Origin: Paenibacillus arenilitoris
GTDB lineage: Bacteria > Bacillota > Bacilli > Paenibacillales > Paenibacillaceae
Direction: 5' to 3'
Length of the DNA stretch: 64,000 nt
Assembly (NCBI RefSeq): GCF_014705655.1
Contig: NZ_JACXIY010000026.1
Location: forward strand, 1-64,000
A program made the position numbers and the translations under genes. Positions 25,066 to 34,077 of the stretch are shown here, piece after piece. The notes below the pieces were generated by a model. That model had not been told where the DNA came from. It made no database searches and saw only the letters and a list, made by a program, of their open reading frames with translations. The number at the start of each line of letters is the position of its first letter. The first letter of the stretch is position 1.

Positions 25066-26874
25066 ATGGGAAGCAAGATCCTCGCCGCGGTAAGGAAAAC
25101 GAACAATATTCGGCTAAAAAACAAGATGATTATTTCCATCGTGGTCGTGGTATTCATCCCGGTACTGCTCGTGGGCAGTATCTTGACGGTTTCCTACCGT
25201 CAGAATGTACTAGATCAGGCTACACAGCAAACCATGAACAACGTGGATAAGATCAAGAAGCAAGTAACGGACATTCTTCGGATGCCGATTGAAATATCGA
25301 ACAAATTACAAGTAGACGACAGGCTATCCAATTTGGTCAATTCCCGCTATGAGACCAAATTCGACATGGTTACAGCCTATTGGGATTTTCGCTATTTCCG
25401 GGATTACGTGCAGCTATACAAGGAAATTCATAACATCCGCTTCTATACAGATCCGCCGATGAAGATTAGCAACTGGGACTTTCTAAGCGCAGATGAGTCT
25501 GTCAAAAACTCGGAATGGTATCTGGAGGCGTTGGACAAATCCAGTTCGTCCATCAGTTGGCGTTATATCCCTGACGAGACGAAGGACAATCGCCCTTACC
25601 TCAGCCTTGTTCGCAGAATTGATTTTCCGCTGTACCGTTCCTACGGAGTGCTGGTCATTGATTTGGATCAGGATGAACTCAATAGAATTCTAAGCCAGGA
25701 ACCGTTCGATACGATGATTTTCGATTCTAAAGGCTTAATTGTCGCGGCCAAACAACCGCAGTGGGTCGGCCGGAATATCGACAGCATGGATTTCGCCAAG
25801 GATCTAAGCGATAAACCGGCTGGCGCTTACGAGTTTGATTATGAAGGGAAGACATCGAAGATTGTGGTGGAGGAGGTGGTTCCGCCATATAGCCGGAACG
25901 GGCTCAAAGTCGTTTCGGTCTTTACGATCGACAGCATCGTGAGCGACGCAAACCGGGTCGGCAGGCTGGGATTCAGCATCATTGCGGCCAGCTTGTCCAT
26001 CGCGCTCGTCCTAGTCTACTTCACCTCCTCTTTTTTGTCCCACAGGCTGCTGCTGCTTAATAGGGTATTGAACAAAGTCTCCATAGGCAATCTGAACGTG
26101 AAGTCGGATGTGGATGGAAACGATGAGATTGGCGCGTTATCCAGACAGTTCAACCATATGCTTGCCAGCATCCGGAGCCTGATGGAAGAAGTGAGAGAGT
26201 CCCAACTGCAGAAAAACTTGCTGGAGCTGCGGCAGCGCGACATTAAGCTGAAGATGATGGCGAGCCAAATGAACCCGCACTTTCTGTTCAATGCGCTGGA
26301 GTCCATCCGAATGAAAGCGTTTGTAAAGGGAGATACGGAGATTTCCAATGTCGTGCATCTCTTGGGGAAACTGATGAGGCGCAGCATTGAAATCGGTGAC
26401 CGCAAGATCACGCTCAAGGAAGAACTTGATATCGTGCGATGCTATTTGGAACTTCAGCAATTCCGTTTCGACGACGAACGTTTGACCTACAAGCTCCATC
26501 TGGATCATTCGGCAAAGAATGTGGAGATTCCCCCGCTCATTATTCAACCTCTAGTAGAAAATGCTGTGATACACGGGCTGGAGGAGATTGAAGAAAGGGG
26601 CATCGTAATTATCGATACTCGTGTGGAGTCGGATCGGGTAGTGATTACGGTAGAGGATAACGGGTGCGGCATACCGGAAAACAAATTGCGGGAAATTGAG
26701 CATTCATTTCAGGACATCGAAGATGCCGAGGAGCATCGGATAGGACTCCGCAACGTGCATCAGCGCCTTATTCTGACTTACGGAGAAGGATTCGGGCTAA
26801 AACTGGAAAGCCCGCCGGGATCCGGTACGCACATAACATTTTCCATACCGTTGGGAGGGAATTTGCATGTATAA
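25066..26874 (+). CDS. YesM-type membrane sensor histidine kinase (second importer)
   Basis: A 602-residue kinase. First transmembrane helix at about residues 22-44, an extracellular Cache-like sensor domain (about 45-295, WYLEALDKSSSSISWRYIP), second helix about 300-325, a HAMP linker, and the His_kinase domain MASQMNPHFLFNALESIRMK with the phospho-acceptor His405. The ATP-binding lobe shows IPPLIIQPLVENAVIHGLEE and VEDNGCGIPENKL. ATG 25066 follows AAAGGAG. The response-regulator ATG overlaps its end by 8 bases, so they form a pair. In this family the outer domain senses sugars directly or via a loaded SBP; the likely targets are the operon upstream and the SBP gene downstream. Confidence 0.93.
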   Translation: MGSKILAAVRKTNNIRLKNKMIISIVVVVFIPVLLVGSILTVSYRQNVLDQATQQTMNNVDKIKKQVTDILRMPIEISNKLQVDDRLSNLVNSRYETKFDMVTAYWDFRYFRDYVQLYKEIHNIRFYTDPPMKISNWDFLSADESVKNSEWYLEALDKSSSSISWRYIPDETKDNRPYLSLVRRIDFPLYRSYGVLVIDLDQDELNRILSQEPFDTMIFDSKGLIVAAKQPQWVGRNIDSMDFAKDLSDKPAGAYEFDYEGKTSKIVVEEVVPPYSRNGLKVVSVFTIDSIVSDANRVGRLGFSIIAASLSIALVLVYFTSSFLSHRLLLLNRVLNKVSIGNLNVKSDVDGNDEIGALSRQFNHMLASIRSLMEEVRESQLQKNLLELRQRDIKLKMMASQMNPHFLFNALESIRMKAFVKGDTEISNVVHLLGKLMRRSIEIGDRKITLKEELDIVRCYLELQQFRFDDERLTYKLHLDHSAKNVEIPPLIIQPLVENAVIHGLEEIEERGIVIIDTRVESDRVVITVEDNGCGIPENKLREIEHSFQDIEDAEEHRIGLRNVHQRLILTYGEGFGLKLESPPGSGTHITFSIPLGGNLHV

Positions 26875-28444
26875 AGTACTAGTGGCCGATGACGAACCGG
26901 CAATCCGGCAAGGGCTTCTGAAAATTGTCGATTGGGGAGCGCTTGGCTTCTGCGTGGTGGGAGACGTCTCAAACGGAAGAAAAGCGGTTGCCCTCCATCA
27001 GGAGCTTTCTCCCGAACTGATCGTCATCGATATCCGGATGCCGCGCATGGATGGTCTTCAAGCGATCCGCGAAATTCGCAAGACGGATAGGGATTGCCAA
27101 TTTCTTATCCTGAGCGGATACGCCGACTTTGCCTACGCCAAGCAAGCCATCGAGATGGATGTGAGCGGCTATGTGCTCAAGCCGATCGATGTAGAGGAGC
27201 TAAGGGAGGAACTGCTGCGCATCCGAGCGAAACTGGATCAGTTGTCAGGTCGCGCAAAATTATCCGAATTCCATGCCGATGCGCTGCGGGAGGAACTTAT
27301 CCTCAAGTTGATCGCGGCTGATCCGGCAGACGCCCAGCAGCTGGAATGCGAACTGGTACCCTTAACCAGCTTCGCAGGGAAATCCAAGCAAATTCTGTTG
27401 GTTGAGGCGGAGGACTTCTCTCAAGCGGGACCTGGATATCTGGAGTCGATTAAGATGAGATGGCTTGAAGCCGCGGAGTCGGAGGGGCTCGGGTACGGGT
27501 TTCTGACCGGCATGTATACCGGTTTCCTACTGAAGGAAGACTTGAACCGGCAAGGCGCCAAAAGCAAATGGACCCGGCTTCTGCAAGACGCCTGCGAGCC
27601 TGGGCGGGGCTTCACGGCCGCCGCTGGTCGGATTGTCTATGATCTCGCGGATATCCGTCAATCGTACGAGGGCGCCTTGGGATTGTTGAAAGATCGTTTC
27701 CTGCTCGACGAAGGACAGATCCACTTGGCGACGGAACACGTCTTGAGCCATTTGGTTGCGGAAACGAACGGGCATGCTCCCCCGGATTTGGAGGCGTTCG
27801 CTACCAAGCTGTTCTATATGCTGGATCTCGGCAGATGCGAGGGGGTGGCGGAGACGCTGAAGGAAGCGGGTAAGGCGCTAGCGGCTTACAATTCTTCCGA
27901 AACCGCGATCAAGACTAGCCTGGCCCAAGTGTTGTCCGTTGCGCTGAGCAAGCTGGCGGCTCTTCATCCAAGCATCAATATCCAGGATTATGCGCCTCTG
28001 CTTGCCGAGCTATATCAGCACACTCATTACGATAAGCTGATGCATGCCGCTCATTCCCAGCTCGCCGAACTGGCGAGAAGGCTGGGTGGGGACGGAAGCC
28101 TGCCCGTGGTCAAGCAAGTGATGGATTTTATCCAGCGGCATTATTATGAAAATCTAAAGCTGGAGACGATGGCTGAGATGTACAATTACAACAAAGGCTA
28201 TTTGGGCAGAATGTTCAAGCAGCATACGGGAGATTCGTTCCATACCTTCTTGGACAAGGTCCGTATTCAGCAAGCGAGCCGGTTACTCAGGGAAGGTAAC
28301 AAGGTCTACGAGGTTTCGGAGCTCGTAGGTTACCCCAATGTGGGTTATTTCCATAGCAAATTCAAGAAATATGTAGGAGCTTCCCCATCTTCGATCAAAG
28401 GGGCTCCTCCCAAGGCTGAGGCAGTTTCATTGGAAACATCATAG
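26867..28444 (+). CDS. YesN-type response regulator with AraC DNA-binding domain
   Basis: A 525-residue cytoplasmic regulator. Receiver domain at residues 1-125 with the acidic pair D8/D9, the phospho-acceptor Asp55 in LIVIDIRMPRMDG and the conserved Lys in YVLKPID. A long middle region (about 130-410) of the kind found in YesN proteins has no known fold by eye. The C-terminal two-helix-turn-helix AraC unit (about 420-512) contains LKLETMAEMYNYNKGYLGRM and YEVSELVGYPNVGYFHSKFK. It overlaps the kinase gene by 8 bases. Expected to activate nearby transport genes when phosphorylated. Confidence 0.94.
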   Translation: MYKVLVADDEPAIRQGLLKIVDWGALGFCVVGDVSNGRKAVALHQELSPELIVIDIRMPRMDGLQAIREIRKTDRDCQFLILSGYADFAYAKQAIEMDVSGYVLKPIDVEELREELLRIRAKLDQLSGRAKLSEFHADALREELILKLIAADPADAQQLECELVPLTSFAGKSKQILLVEAEDFSQAGPGYLESIKMRWLEAAESEGLGYGFLTGMYTGFLLKEDLNRQGAKSKWTRLLQDACEPGRGFTAAAGRIVYDLADIRQSYEGALGLLKDRFLLDEGQIHLATEHVLSHLVAETNGHAPPDLEAFATKLFYMLDLGRCEGVAETLKEAGKALAAYNSSETAIKTSLAQVLSVALSKLAALHPSINIQDYAPLLAELYQHTHYDKLMHAAHSQLAELARRLGGDGSLPVVKQVMDFIQRHYYENLKLETMAEMYNYNKGYLGRMFKQHTGDSFHTFLDKVRIQQASRLLREGNKVYEVSELVGYPNVGYFHSKFKKYVGASPSSIKGAPPKAEAVSLETS

Positions 28445-28468
28445 TTTTAAAGCGGGGGGCGGCATCTC

Positions 28469-30157
28469 ATGAAAGCCAGAAATATAAAAGCGGCAATCCT
28501 TTTAATGATCGGAGCGCTTCTTGCAGCCACTGGCTGCGGCAACGGATCGGACTCCGATAGCTTCAGCAGTCCTGACACATCGTCGAACAAAGAACGCACA
28601 CCCATGACAATCACTTTAGCATCTGGCGACCTCAACACTTTATGGGACGACATGCAAAGCGAAGTCGGCAAGCTCATAACGGAAAAAACCGGCATTTCGA
28701 TCAAAGCGCAATTCCCGATAAACATCACTGACACGGATATGTTCGAGTTAATGGTGGCAAGAAACGAGTATCCGGACATGGTTTTGGCCAAAGTCAGCGC
28801 GGGCAAGCTGAAGGATGCCGGAGCATTGATCGATTTGACGCCGCTCATTGAAGAGCATGCGCCGAACATCAAGAAGGTCTATGGCGAATACATGAAACGT
28901 TTGCGCTGGAGCAATGACGACCATGGTATATACGTCCTGCCGACAGCACCTGTAAACCAAACCTACTTCAAGGCAGGAGGCGGCTTCAGGCTGCAGCATG
29001 CCGTGTTGAAGGAGCTGAACTATCCACAGATCAAGACGGTGAAGGATTTCGAGAATGCTCTCAAAGCTTATTATGACAAACACAAGACCACGGCCGACGG
29101 TCAACCGAACATTCCCTTGACCCTGAACGGAGGAGAATGGCAGTTTTTGATTAGCGTAACCAACCCGGCCGCCGCAGCGACTGGCGAGCCGGATGAAGGC
29201 GAATTTTATATCGACCCGAATACTTATGAGGCGAAACTCCATTATCTGCGTCCGGAAGAGAAAGAATACTTCCGTTGGCTGAACCATATGCACGACATCG
29301 GCTTGCTGGAACCGGAGAGCTTCGTTCAGAAGTATGATCAGTACAAGGCGAAGATTGCCAGCGGACGCGTTCTGGGACTCATCGATATGGATTGGGATTT
29401 CGCCGGAGAAGAAGCGGAATTGAGGAAGGAAGGCAAGTTCGACCAAACCTACGCCAACTTCCCGGTTACCTTGAATGAAACCTACAAAAGGCATGACTTC
29501 CAGAGCTACGGATATTTGGCGGGGATCGGCATCTCCATCACGAAGAGCGCCAAAGACCCGGTTCGCATCATCAAGTTTCTCGATTTTCTGGCGTCCGATG
29601 AAGGACAAGTATTGCTCAACTGGGGAATCGAAGACAAGCATTACAAGGTAGAAAACGGCAAACGCATCATTCCTGAAGATATTTTGAATAGGAGAGTCAA
29701 TGATAATTGGAACTTTAGAAAAACGACAGGTATCGATATGTACCGATTTGGACCGAGCTACGGCGACGGCGTGAAGGACCCAACGGGCAACTATTATACC
29801 ACTGTCTTCCCGGAACAAATCGAGAAGGAATACACCCAGGCGGATAGGGAGACACTGGCTGCTTACCATATCAAAAGTTACAAAGATCTGTGGCCGTCCG
29901 AGGAAGAATTCCCGGTTAGACCGTGGGGAGCGGCATGGAACATCAACATGGAGACCGGCTCTGAAGCGAATGTCATCTTCCAAAAGTGTCAGGACATTAT
30001 GAAGAGGCGCATTACCCAAGCGATTCTGGCAGAGCCGGAACAATTCGACGCCATATGGGACGATTTCATGAAGGAGCTGAAGGAAGCGGGCGTCGAGAAG
30101 CTGAACGAGGAATTTACCAAGCTGGTGAAGGAACGCGTGAAGCTTTGGAATGAATAA
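28469..30157 (+). CDS. Orphan solute-binding lipoprotein, LplA-like
   Basis: Lipoprotein of 562 residues with lipobox LAATGCGNG near residue 23. Typical large LplA-class features: FELMVARNEYPDMVLAKVSA (about 91-110), LINWGIEDKHYK-like hinge text at about residue 386 (LNWGIEDKHYKVENGKR) and a helical C terminus. ATG 28469 follows a GGGGGG tract. It sits 24 bases after the response regulator but no permease genes follow, unlike all other LplA-type SBPs in the window. Either it feeds a permease pair elsewhere (for example pair 2 of the upstream operon), or its permeases were lost in the rearrangement recorded just downstream at 30181-30336. Confidence 0.9.
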   Translation: MKARNIKAAILLMIGALLAATGCGNGSDSDSFSSPDTSSNKERTPMTITLASGDLNTLWDDMQSEVGKLITEKTGISIKAQFPINITDTDMFELMVARNEYPDMVLAKVSAGKLKDAGALIDLTPLIEEHAPNIKKVYGEYMKRLRWSNDDHGIYVLPTAPVNQTYFKAGGGFRLQHAVLKELNYPQIKTVKDFENALKAYYDKHKTTADGQPNIPLTLNGGEWQFLISVTNPAAAATGEPDEGEFYIDPNTYEAKLHYLRPEEKEYFRWLNHMHDIGLLEPESFVQKYDQYKAKIASGRVLGLIDMDWDFAGEEAELRKEGKFDQTYANFPVTLNETYKRHDFQSYGYLAGIGISITKSAKDPVRIIKFLDFLASDEGQVLLNWGIEDKHYKVENGKRIIPEDILNRRVNDNWNFRKTTGIDMYRFGPSYGDGVKDPTGNYYTTVFPEQIEKEYTQADRETLAAYHIKSYKDLWPSEEEFPVRPWGAAWNINMETGSEANVIFQKCQDIMKRRITQAILAEPEQFDAIWDDFMKELKEAGVEKLNEEFTKLVKERVKLWNE

Positions 30158-30180
30158 GCTGCATCTACTTGGCGACTGGG

Positions 30181-30223
30181 CGGAGCAGAGACTTCTCAAT
30201 GAAACGGATTATCCTGTCAACAG
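30181..30223 (+). pseudogene. Scar: 3' fragment of a second AraC-type regulator gene
   Basis: The bases GCAGAGACTTCT and ATCCTGTCA within 30185-30219 match, with few differences, the stretch 32624-32658 inside the AraC regulator gene (AQRLLIETDDPVSR there, EQRLLNETDYPVN here). Immediately after CCTGTCAACAG the sequence jumps to TTCAAATAG, which in the intact copy lies about 230 bases later, beyond the stop codon and terminator. So this is the remains of a paralogous regulator gene after an internal deletion. Confidence 0.7.
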
Positions 30224-30336
30224 TTCAAATAGCATCGGGATACGTTTCCGTGTGTTTTTGAACAGGTTCAAAAACCATCAATTCGGCATTTTGATAAAAC
30301 GTGAACTTGAGCAGCCCTAAATATGCTATTAAGATG
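30221..30336. repeat. Copy A of a ~120-bp intergenic regulatory module
   Basis: Contains the perfect palindrome TTTTTGAACAGGTTCAAAAA (30256-30275), then ACCATCAATTCGGCATTTTG, a promoter-like TTGATA (about 30291-30296) and CCTAAA 19 bases further. Aligns over its length with 32890-33006 and 48752-48871. It lies upstream of the membrane AraC regulator gene at 30497, suggesting autoregulation. The remaining leader (30337-30496) has a protein-like frame ending GDWSVSQVVLPIDTSRG of unknown origin and no other signal. Confidence 0.75.
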
Positions 30337-30496
30337 AAGTCCTAAGCAGCCCGGGGGTGCAGCGCCGGAAGTGATCTATTTTCGGGCCCATGGCATTCAG
30401 TTTCGAAAGTAACGAAGGGACGGTTCTGAGCGAGCTGGGGGACTGGTCGGTTTCCCAGGTCGTTCTCCCAATAGATACATCGAGGGGGATAGCCAA

Positions 30497-32803
30497 ATGA
30501 AGGTAGAACGTGCAGGGGGAAGGCTAAAACGCCTCTATAGAAGAAATACTTTATTGATAAAAATCTTATCCTCCTATTTAGTTATTGTTATCGTGCTATT
30601 ATCCGTTTTTTCCTTTGTCATCTTTCGTACCTACAGCAATAAAAGTATAGAGCAAGTCAGTCAAACCTCTGAAAATTTTATATCGCAATCTTATTATATT
30701 ACAGATTTAATGCTCATAAATGTTTATTATAACTTTTATCATTTATTTAATGATAGTCTGGATAGTGATCTTAATTATGGTTTGTATGTTGATAAAATAG
30801 ATGCATTTGCCGATCAAGATGTATTAAAGAAATTAAGGCAATATGTGAAGTCAAATCCGCTTATTCGCTCCATTTATATTTATAATTCAAAGGCTGACAG
30901 GGTAATATTCAATATATCCGAGGTTGGAGAAGGGATTCTGTCGACAACTGATTTTTTGGATCAAGATATAATCCATATTCTGAAGAATTCAGAACGTAAC
31001 GTTTCTGATGAATATTTCACAAGAAAAGTGGACTATGTAATAAATAATAGGGAAATAAGCGAAAATTTCTTAACCATGGTTCTTTCGAACACTTCAAATC
31101 ATGGTGAAGTTGAATCGTCATTGGTCATTAATTTAAATGAAAGAATACTACAAGAAATGGTTACGAGTGGAAGTGCCGGAGATCTTAATCAAGTATTGAT
31201 CATGTATAAAGATGGTAATGTATTATCTCATGATGACACTTCTATGATCAATAAAAATCTTGCCAATGAAAGCTTTGCGAAACAAATCATGTTGTCAAAC
31301 CATGAAAAAGGAAGTTTTAAAACGAAGATTAATGATAGGGAGTCACTTGTCAGCTATGTAAAAGCAAAACATTTAGGCTTGATATTTATAGGCATAGGCG
31401 AATATAGCAAGCTATTATCGTCGGCCTATTCGATGCAAAAGACATTATTGATTGTAACGATTATTTTCATACTCGCAGGGATCATTTTAGCTGTATTCTT
31501 TACCTCAAGCATCTATAATCCCTTTAGAAAATTGCTTCATAAATACAGACTGGACTCATACCGTTTGTTGAATGATAAGAAGAAGACATTTTTGGTGAAA
31601 TTAGTTGATGGGGAAATGGATGAAAAAATCTACGACAATGATTATAGGACGGAGTGCGGGGTAAGCTTTGACGACGCTCCATTCTATTTGACCCTTGTAC
31701 TTAAAATGGATGCACTTGAAGATGTTCTTTCAGGTAAATGGTCGAAAGACGTAAAATTAGTGAAATTTGCAATTCTAAACATTGCAATTGAATTCTTTAG
31801 GGAAAAACGATTTAAGGTAGAGGGCATTGATAACGGACACGATTATGTAAGTATTATTTTAAATGTAAATAATAGAAGTGACGAGATTGTGCGTAAACTA
31901 ATCGATACGACAACGGAAATACAAGATCAAGTAGAAAAATATTTGAAGATTTCGGTATCTGCGGGAATAGGAGATATTGTTGAAGGAGTTGAAGGGATAA
32001 GTAAATCCTTTCAGAATGCACTGGCAGCCTCGAATTATCGAATTATTTTCGGCAGAAAAGCAGTCATAGAATATGGCGATATAGCTGAGCGAAATAATAA
32101 GGGTCTCCATGAATATCCTTATGATATTGAGAAGAGAATGATCGAAGCCATAAAGGAACGCAATTTAAGAAAAATGGACATAAGCCTCAATGAGTTTTTT
32201 GAAAGGCTTGTTTTATCTAGTGCGGATGAAATACAAATAACGGTGCTGCAGTTAGCCGTGTTGCTTACAAGGACACTAAGCGGTATAGCCAAGACTAGTA
32301 TAGAGAATGGAGAGTACAGCATAAAGGTGCTTATTGCTGAGATCCAAGCCTGCGAAACGTTGGAGGAAATAAAAACGTATCTCTATTCACTTTGCTCCAA
32401 GGTTATAGAGACAAAAGGCAATGATGCAAAAGAAAATGTAAAAACCATTATGGCGAATAAAATTAAAGATTATGTCGGAAAACATTATGATAATATGAAT
32501 ATTTCAACGGATACGGTAGCAAAGCATGTCGAGTTGTCTCCTAATTATGTCAGGTCTATATTCAAAGAGATAACGGGCATATCATTGTCGGATTATATTA
32601 CGCAATGCAGGATGTCAGAAGCGCAGAGACTTCTAATCGAAACGGATGATCCTGTCAGCAGGATTGCTGAATTGGTTGGGTATCCAGAGAATAGCAAGCA
32701 CTTCTTTACCGTATTTAAAAAACACTTTGGCAAAACCCCGGAGAATTATAGAATGAGTATCCATGATAACGGGAGTCAAAGCAAACGAATTTCGAATGAG
32801 TAA
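30497..32803 (+). CDS. Membrane one-component AraC regulator with extracellular sensor domain
   Basis: A 768-residue protein fusing sensing and DNA binding. Helix 1 at about residues 21-43 (LIKILSSYLVIVIVLLSVFS), an outside Cache-like domain (about 44-310), helix 2 at about 315-337, a cytoplasmic middle part with GGDEF-like remnants of the YesN type (ISVSAGIGDIVEGVEGISKS), and a C-terminal AraC two-HTH unit (about 660-757: NISTDTVAKHVELSPNYVRS, DPVSRIAELVGYPENSKHFF). ATG 30497 follows GAGGGGGA by 7 bases. Base composition is clearly AT-richer than the neighbouring two-component genes. It stands between two copies of the 120-bp palindrome module, so it probably binds those sites and controls the importer and enzymes of region III. 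Confidence 0.92.
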   Translation: MKVERAGGRLKRLYRRNTLLIKILSSYLVIVIVLLSVFSFVIFRTYSNKSIEQVSQTSENFISQSYYITDLMLINVYYNFYHLFNDSLDSDLNYGLYVDKIDAFADQDVLKKLRQYVKSNPLIRSIYIYNSKADRVIFNISEVGEGILSTTDFLDQDIIHILKNSERNVSDEYFTRKVDYVINNREISENFLTMVLSNTSNHGEVESSLVINLNERILQEMVTSGSAGDLNQVLIMYKDGNVLSHDDTSMINKNLANESFAKQIMLSNHEKGSFKTKINDRESLVSYVKAKHLGLIFIGIGEYSKLLSSAYSMQKTLLIVTIIFILAGIILAVFFTSSIYNPFRKLLHKYRLDSYRLLNDKKKTFLVKLVDGEMDEKIYDNDYRTECGVSFDDAPFYLTLVLKMDALEDVLSGKWSKDVKLVKFAILNIAIEFFREKRFKVEGIDNGHDYVSIILNVNNRSDEIVRKLIDTTTEIQDQVEKYLKISVSAGIGDIVEGVEGISKSFQNALAASNYRIIFGRKAVIEYGDIAERNNKGLHEYPYDIEKRMIEAIKERNLRKMDISLNEFFERLVLSSADEIQITVLQLAVLLTRTLSGIAKTSIENGEYSIKVLIAEIQACETLEEIKTYLYSLCSKVIETKGNDAKENVKTIMANKIKDYVGKHYDNMNISTDTVAKHVELSPNYVRSIFKEITGISLSDYITQCRMSEAQRLLIETDDPVSRIAELVGYPENSKHFFTVFKKHFGKTPENYRMSIHDNGSQSKRISNE

Positions 32804-32815
32804 AATGAAGCAGAT

Positions 32816-32876
32816 AAAGAACCGACAGCGGAATTGACTATGTCGAAGTAGTCATCTAAGCTGTCGGTTCTTTTTC
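32816..32876 (+). terminator. Terminator after the membrane AraC gene
   Basis: AAAGAACCGACAGC (32816-32829) pairs with GCTGTCGGTTCTTT (32860-32873), followed by further T. A small inner hairpin GACTA...TAGTC lies in the loop. Confidence 0.85.
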
Positions 32877-32889
32877 TTGTAAACCGCCT

Positions 32890-33006
32890 GAGTTCAAATA
32901 GAATCAGGATACGTTGCAGTGTGTTTTTGAACAGGTTCAAAAACCATCAAATCGGCATTTTGGCAAAACGAGAACTTGAACAGCCATAAATGTGGTATTA
33001 GAGTCA
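32890..33006. repeat. Copy B of the ~120-bp intergenic regulatory module
   Basis: Carries TTTTTGAACAGGTTCAAAAA (32924-32943), ACCATCAAATCGGCATTTTG, a TTGGCA hexamer (about 32960-32965) and CATAAA 19 bases later, then TATTAGAGTCAA. Probably holds the promoter and activator site of the importer starting at 33081. The 75-base leader that follows shows no other structure. Confidence 0.75.
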
Positions 33007-33080
33007 AAAGGGAAAAGGCTTTCAGTGTTCCCACGACGCGAGCCATGAGATTTGCTTAGCATATAGGGAGGATGATCAGT

Positions 33081-34061
33081 ATGAGTGTGGCATTGAGCAG
33101 TAACAAAGCGGACCGCGTAGTGATGAAGAAGAAAAAAAAGAGCTTCCTATCGGATGTGAAACAAAATTTCTATTTGTACTTATTGGTTTTACCAGGCGTT
33201 TTATTTTTTGTGATTTTCTCATACCTGCCGATGGTAGGAATCATCGTAGCTTTTCAAGACTTTAATGTGATGAAAGGACTTTTTGGAAGTGAATTTGTAG
33301 GTCTGAAAAATTTCGAGTATTTCTTCTCCTCAAAGGATTGGTTGGTAGTAACCTGGAACACCGTGTATTTAAACATATTGTTTCTTTTTACCGGGTTGTT
33401 TTTTGCGATCCTGATTGCCATTGTTTTATCGGAAATCAGATCCAAACATTATAAGAAAGTGACACAATCGGTTGTCATTCTGCCGCATTTTATTTCCTGG
33501 ACATTAGTGTCGATGTTTGTTTTTGCAATATTGTCGACGGATGTAGGATTTATTAATGCCATTTTAAAAACGTTTGGATTGATTCAGGAAGGACAGGAAA
33601 TCAATTTTTATTCTAATCCGAATATATGGGTCGGCATACTGGTTGTATTGAAAATATGGAAAGATGCGGGTTTCGGCTCCGTTATCTATTTGGCTGCTAT
33701 AGCAGGCATGGACCAGAGTATGTATGAAGCTGCCAAAATTGACGGAGCCAGCCGGTTGCAGTGTATTACAAAGATTACGTTGCCGCAGCTTAGATCAACA
33801 GCCGTTCTATTGACCTTATTTGGCATCGGAGGCATATTCCACGGAGATCTGGGTATGATTTATGCGATTGTAGGCGACAACCCTAGTTTGTATGAGGCGA
33901 CCGATGTCATTGATACTTATGTATTCAGAATGCTCAGGCAAATGAATGAAATGAGCATGACAGCCGCGATCGGATTTTATCAATCCCTTGTAGGTTTAGT
34001 CATCGTATTTGTAGCGAATTATTTTGCCAAGAAATATGATTCGGATTCTGCCATTTTTTAA
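33081..34061 (+). CDS. Sugar ABC transporter permease, LplB-like (third importer)
   Basis: Membrane permease of 326 residues. After a Lys-rich tail (MKKKKKSF) come six helices with the LplB hallmark FSYLPMVGIIVAFQDFNVMK and HFISWTLVSMFV. The EAA loop MYEAAKIDGASRLQCITKIT is at about residues 213-234. ATG 33081 is chosen over 33072, because GGGAGG (33066-33071) is then at 9-base spacing. AT-rich, like the regulator before it, so both may have arrived together. The next permease follows with 16 bases between stop and start. Confidence 0.93.
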   Translation: MSVALSSNKADRVVMKKKKKSFLSDVKQNFYLYLLVLPGVLFFVIFSYLPMVGIIVAFQDFNVMKGLFGSEFVGLKNFEYFFSSKDWLVVTWNTVYLNILFLFTGLFFAILIAIVLSEIRSKHYKKVTQSVVILPHFISWTLVSMFVFAILSTDVGFINAILKTFGLIQEGQEINFYSNPNIWVGILVVLKIWKDAGFGSVIYLAAIAGMDQSMYEAAKIDGASRLQCITKITLPQLRSTAVLLTLFGIGGIFHGDLGMIYAIVGDNPSLYEATDVIDTYVFRMLRQMNEMSMTAAIGFYQSLVGLVIVFVANYFAKKYDSDSAIF

Positions 34062-34077
34062 AGGAAGGAGATTGAAA

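Noticed and set aside
28748-30199. Long open frame of over 480 codons on the minus strand
   Set aside because: Lies entirely antisense to the SBP gene, whose lipobox, ribosome site and family motifs are clear; the antisense frame is an effect of codon bias.
34024-34077. Earlier start of the third YtcP-like permease, overlapping its partner
   Set aside because: The ATG at 34078 has a strong AAGGAAGGAG; the extra residues are the neighbour's C terminus read in another frame.
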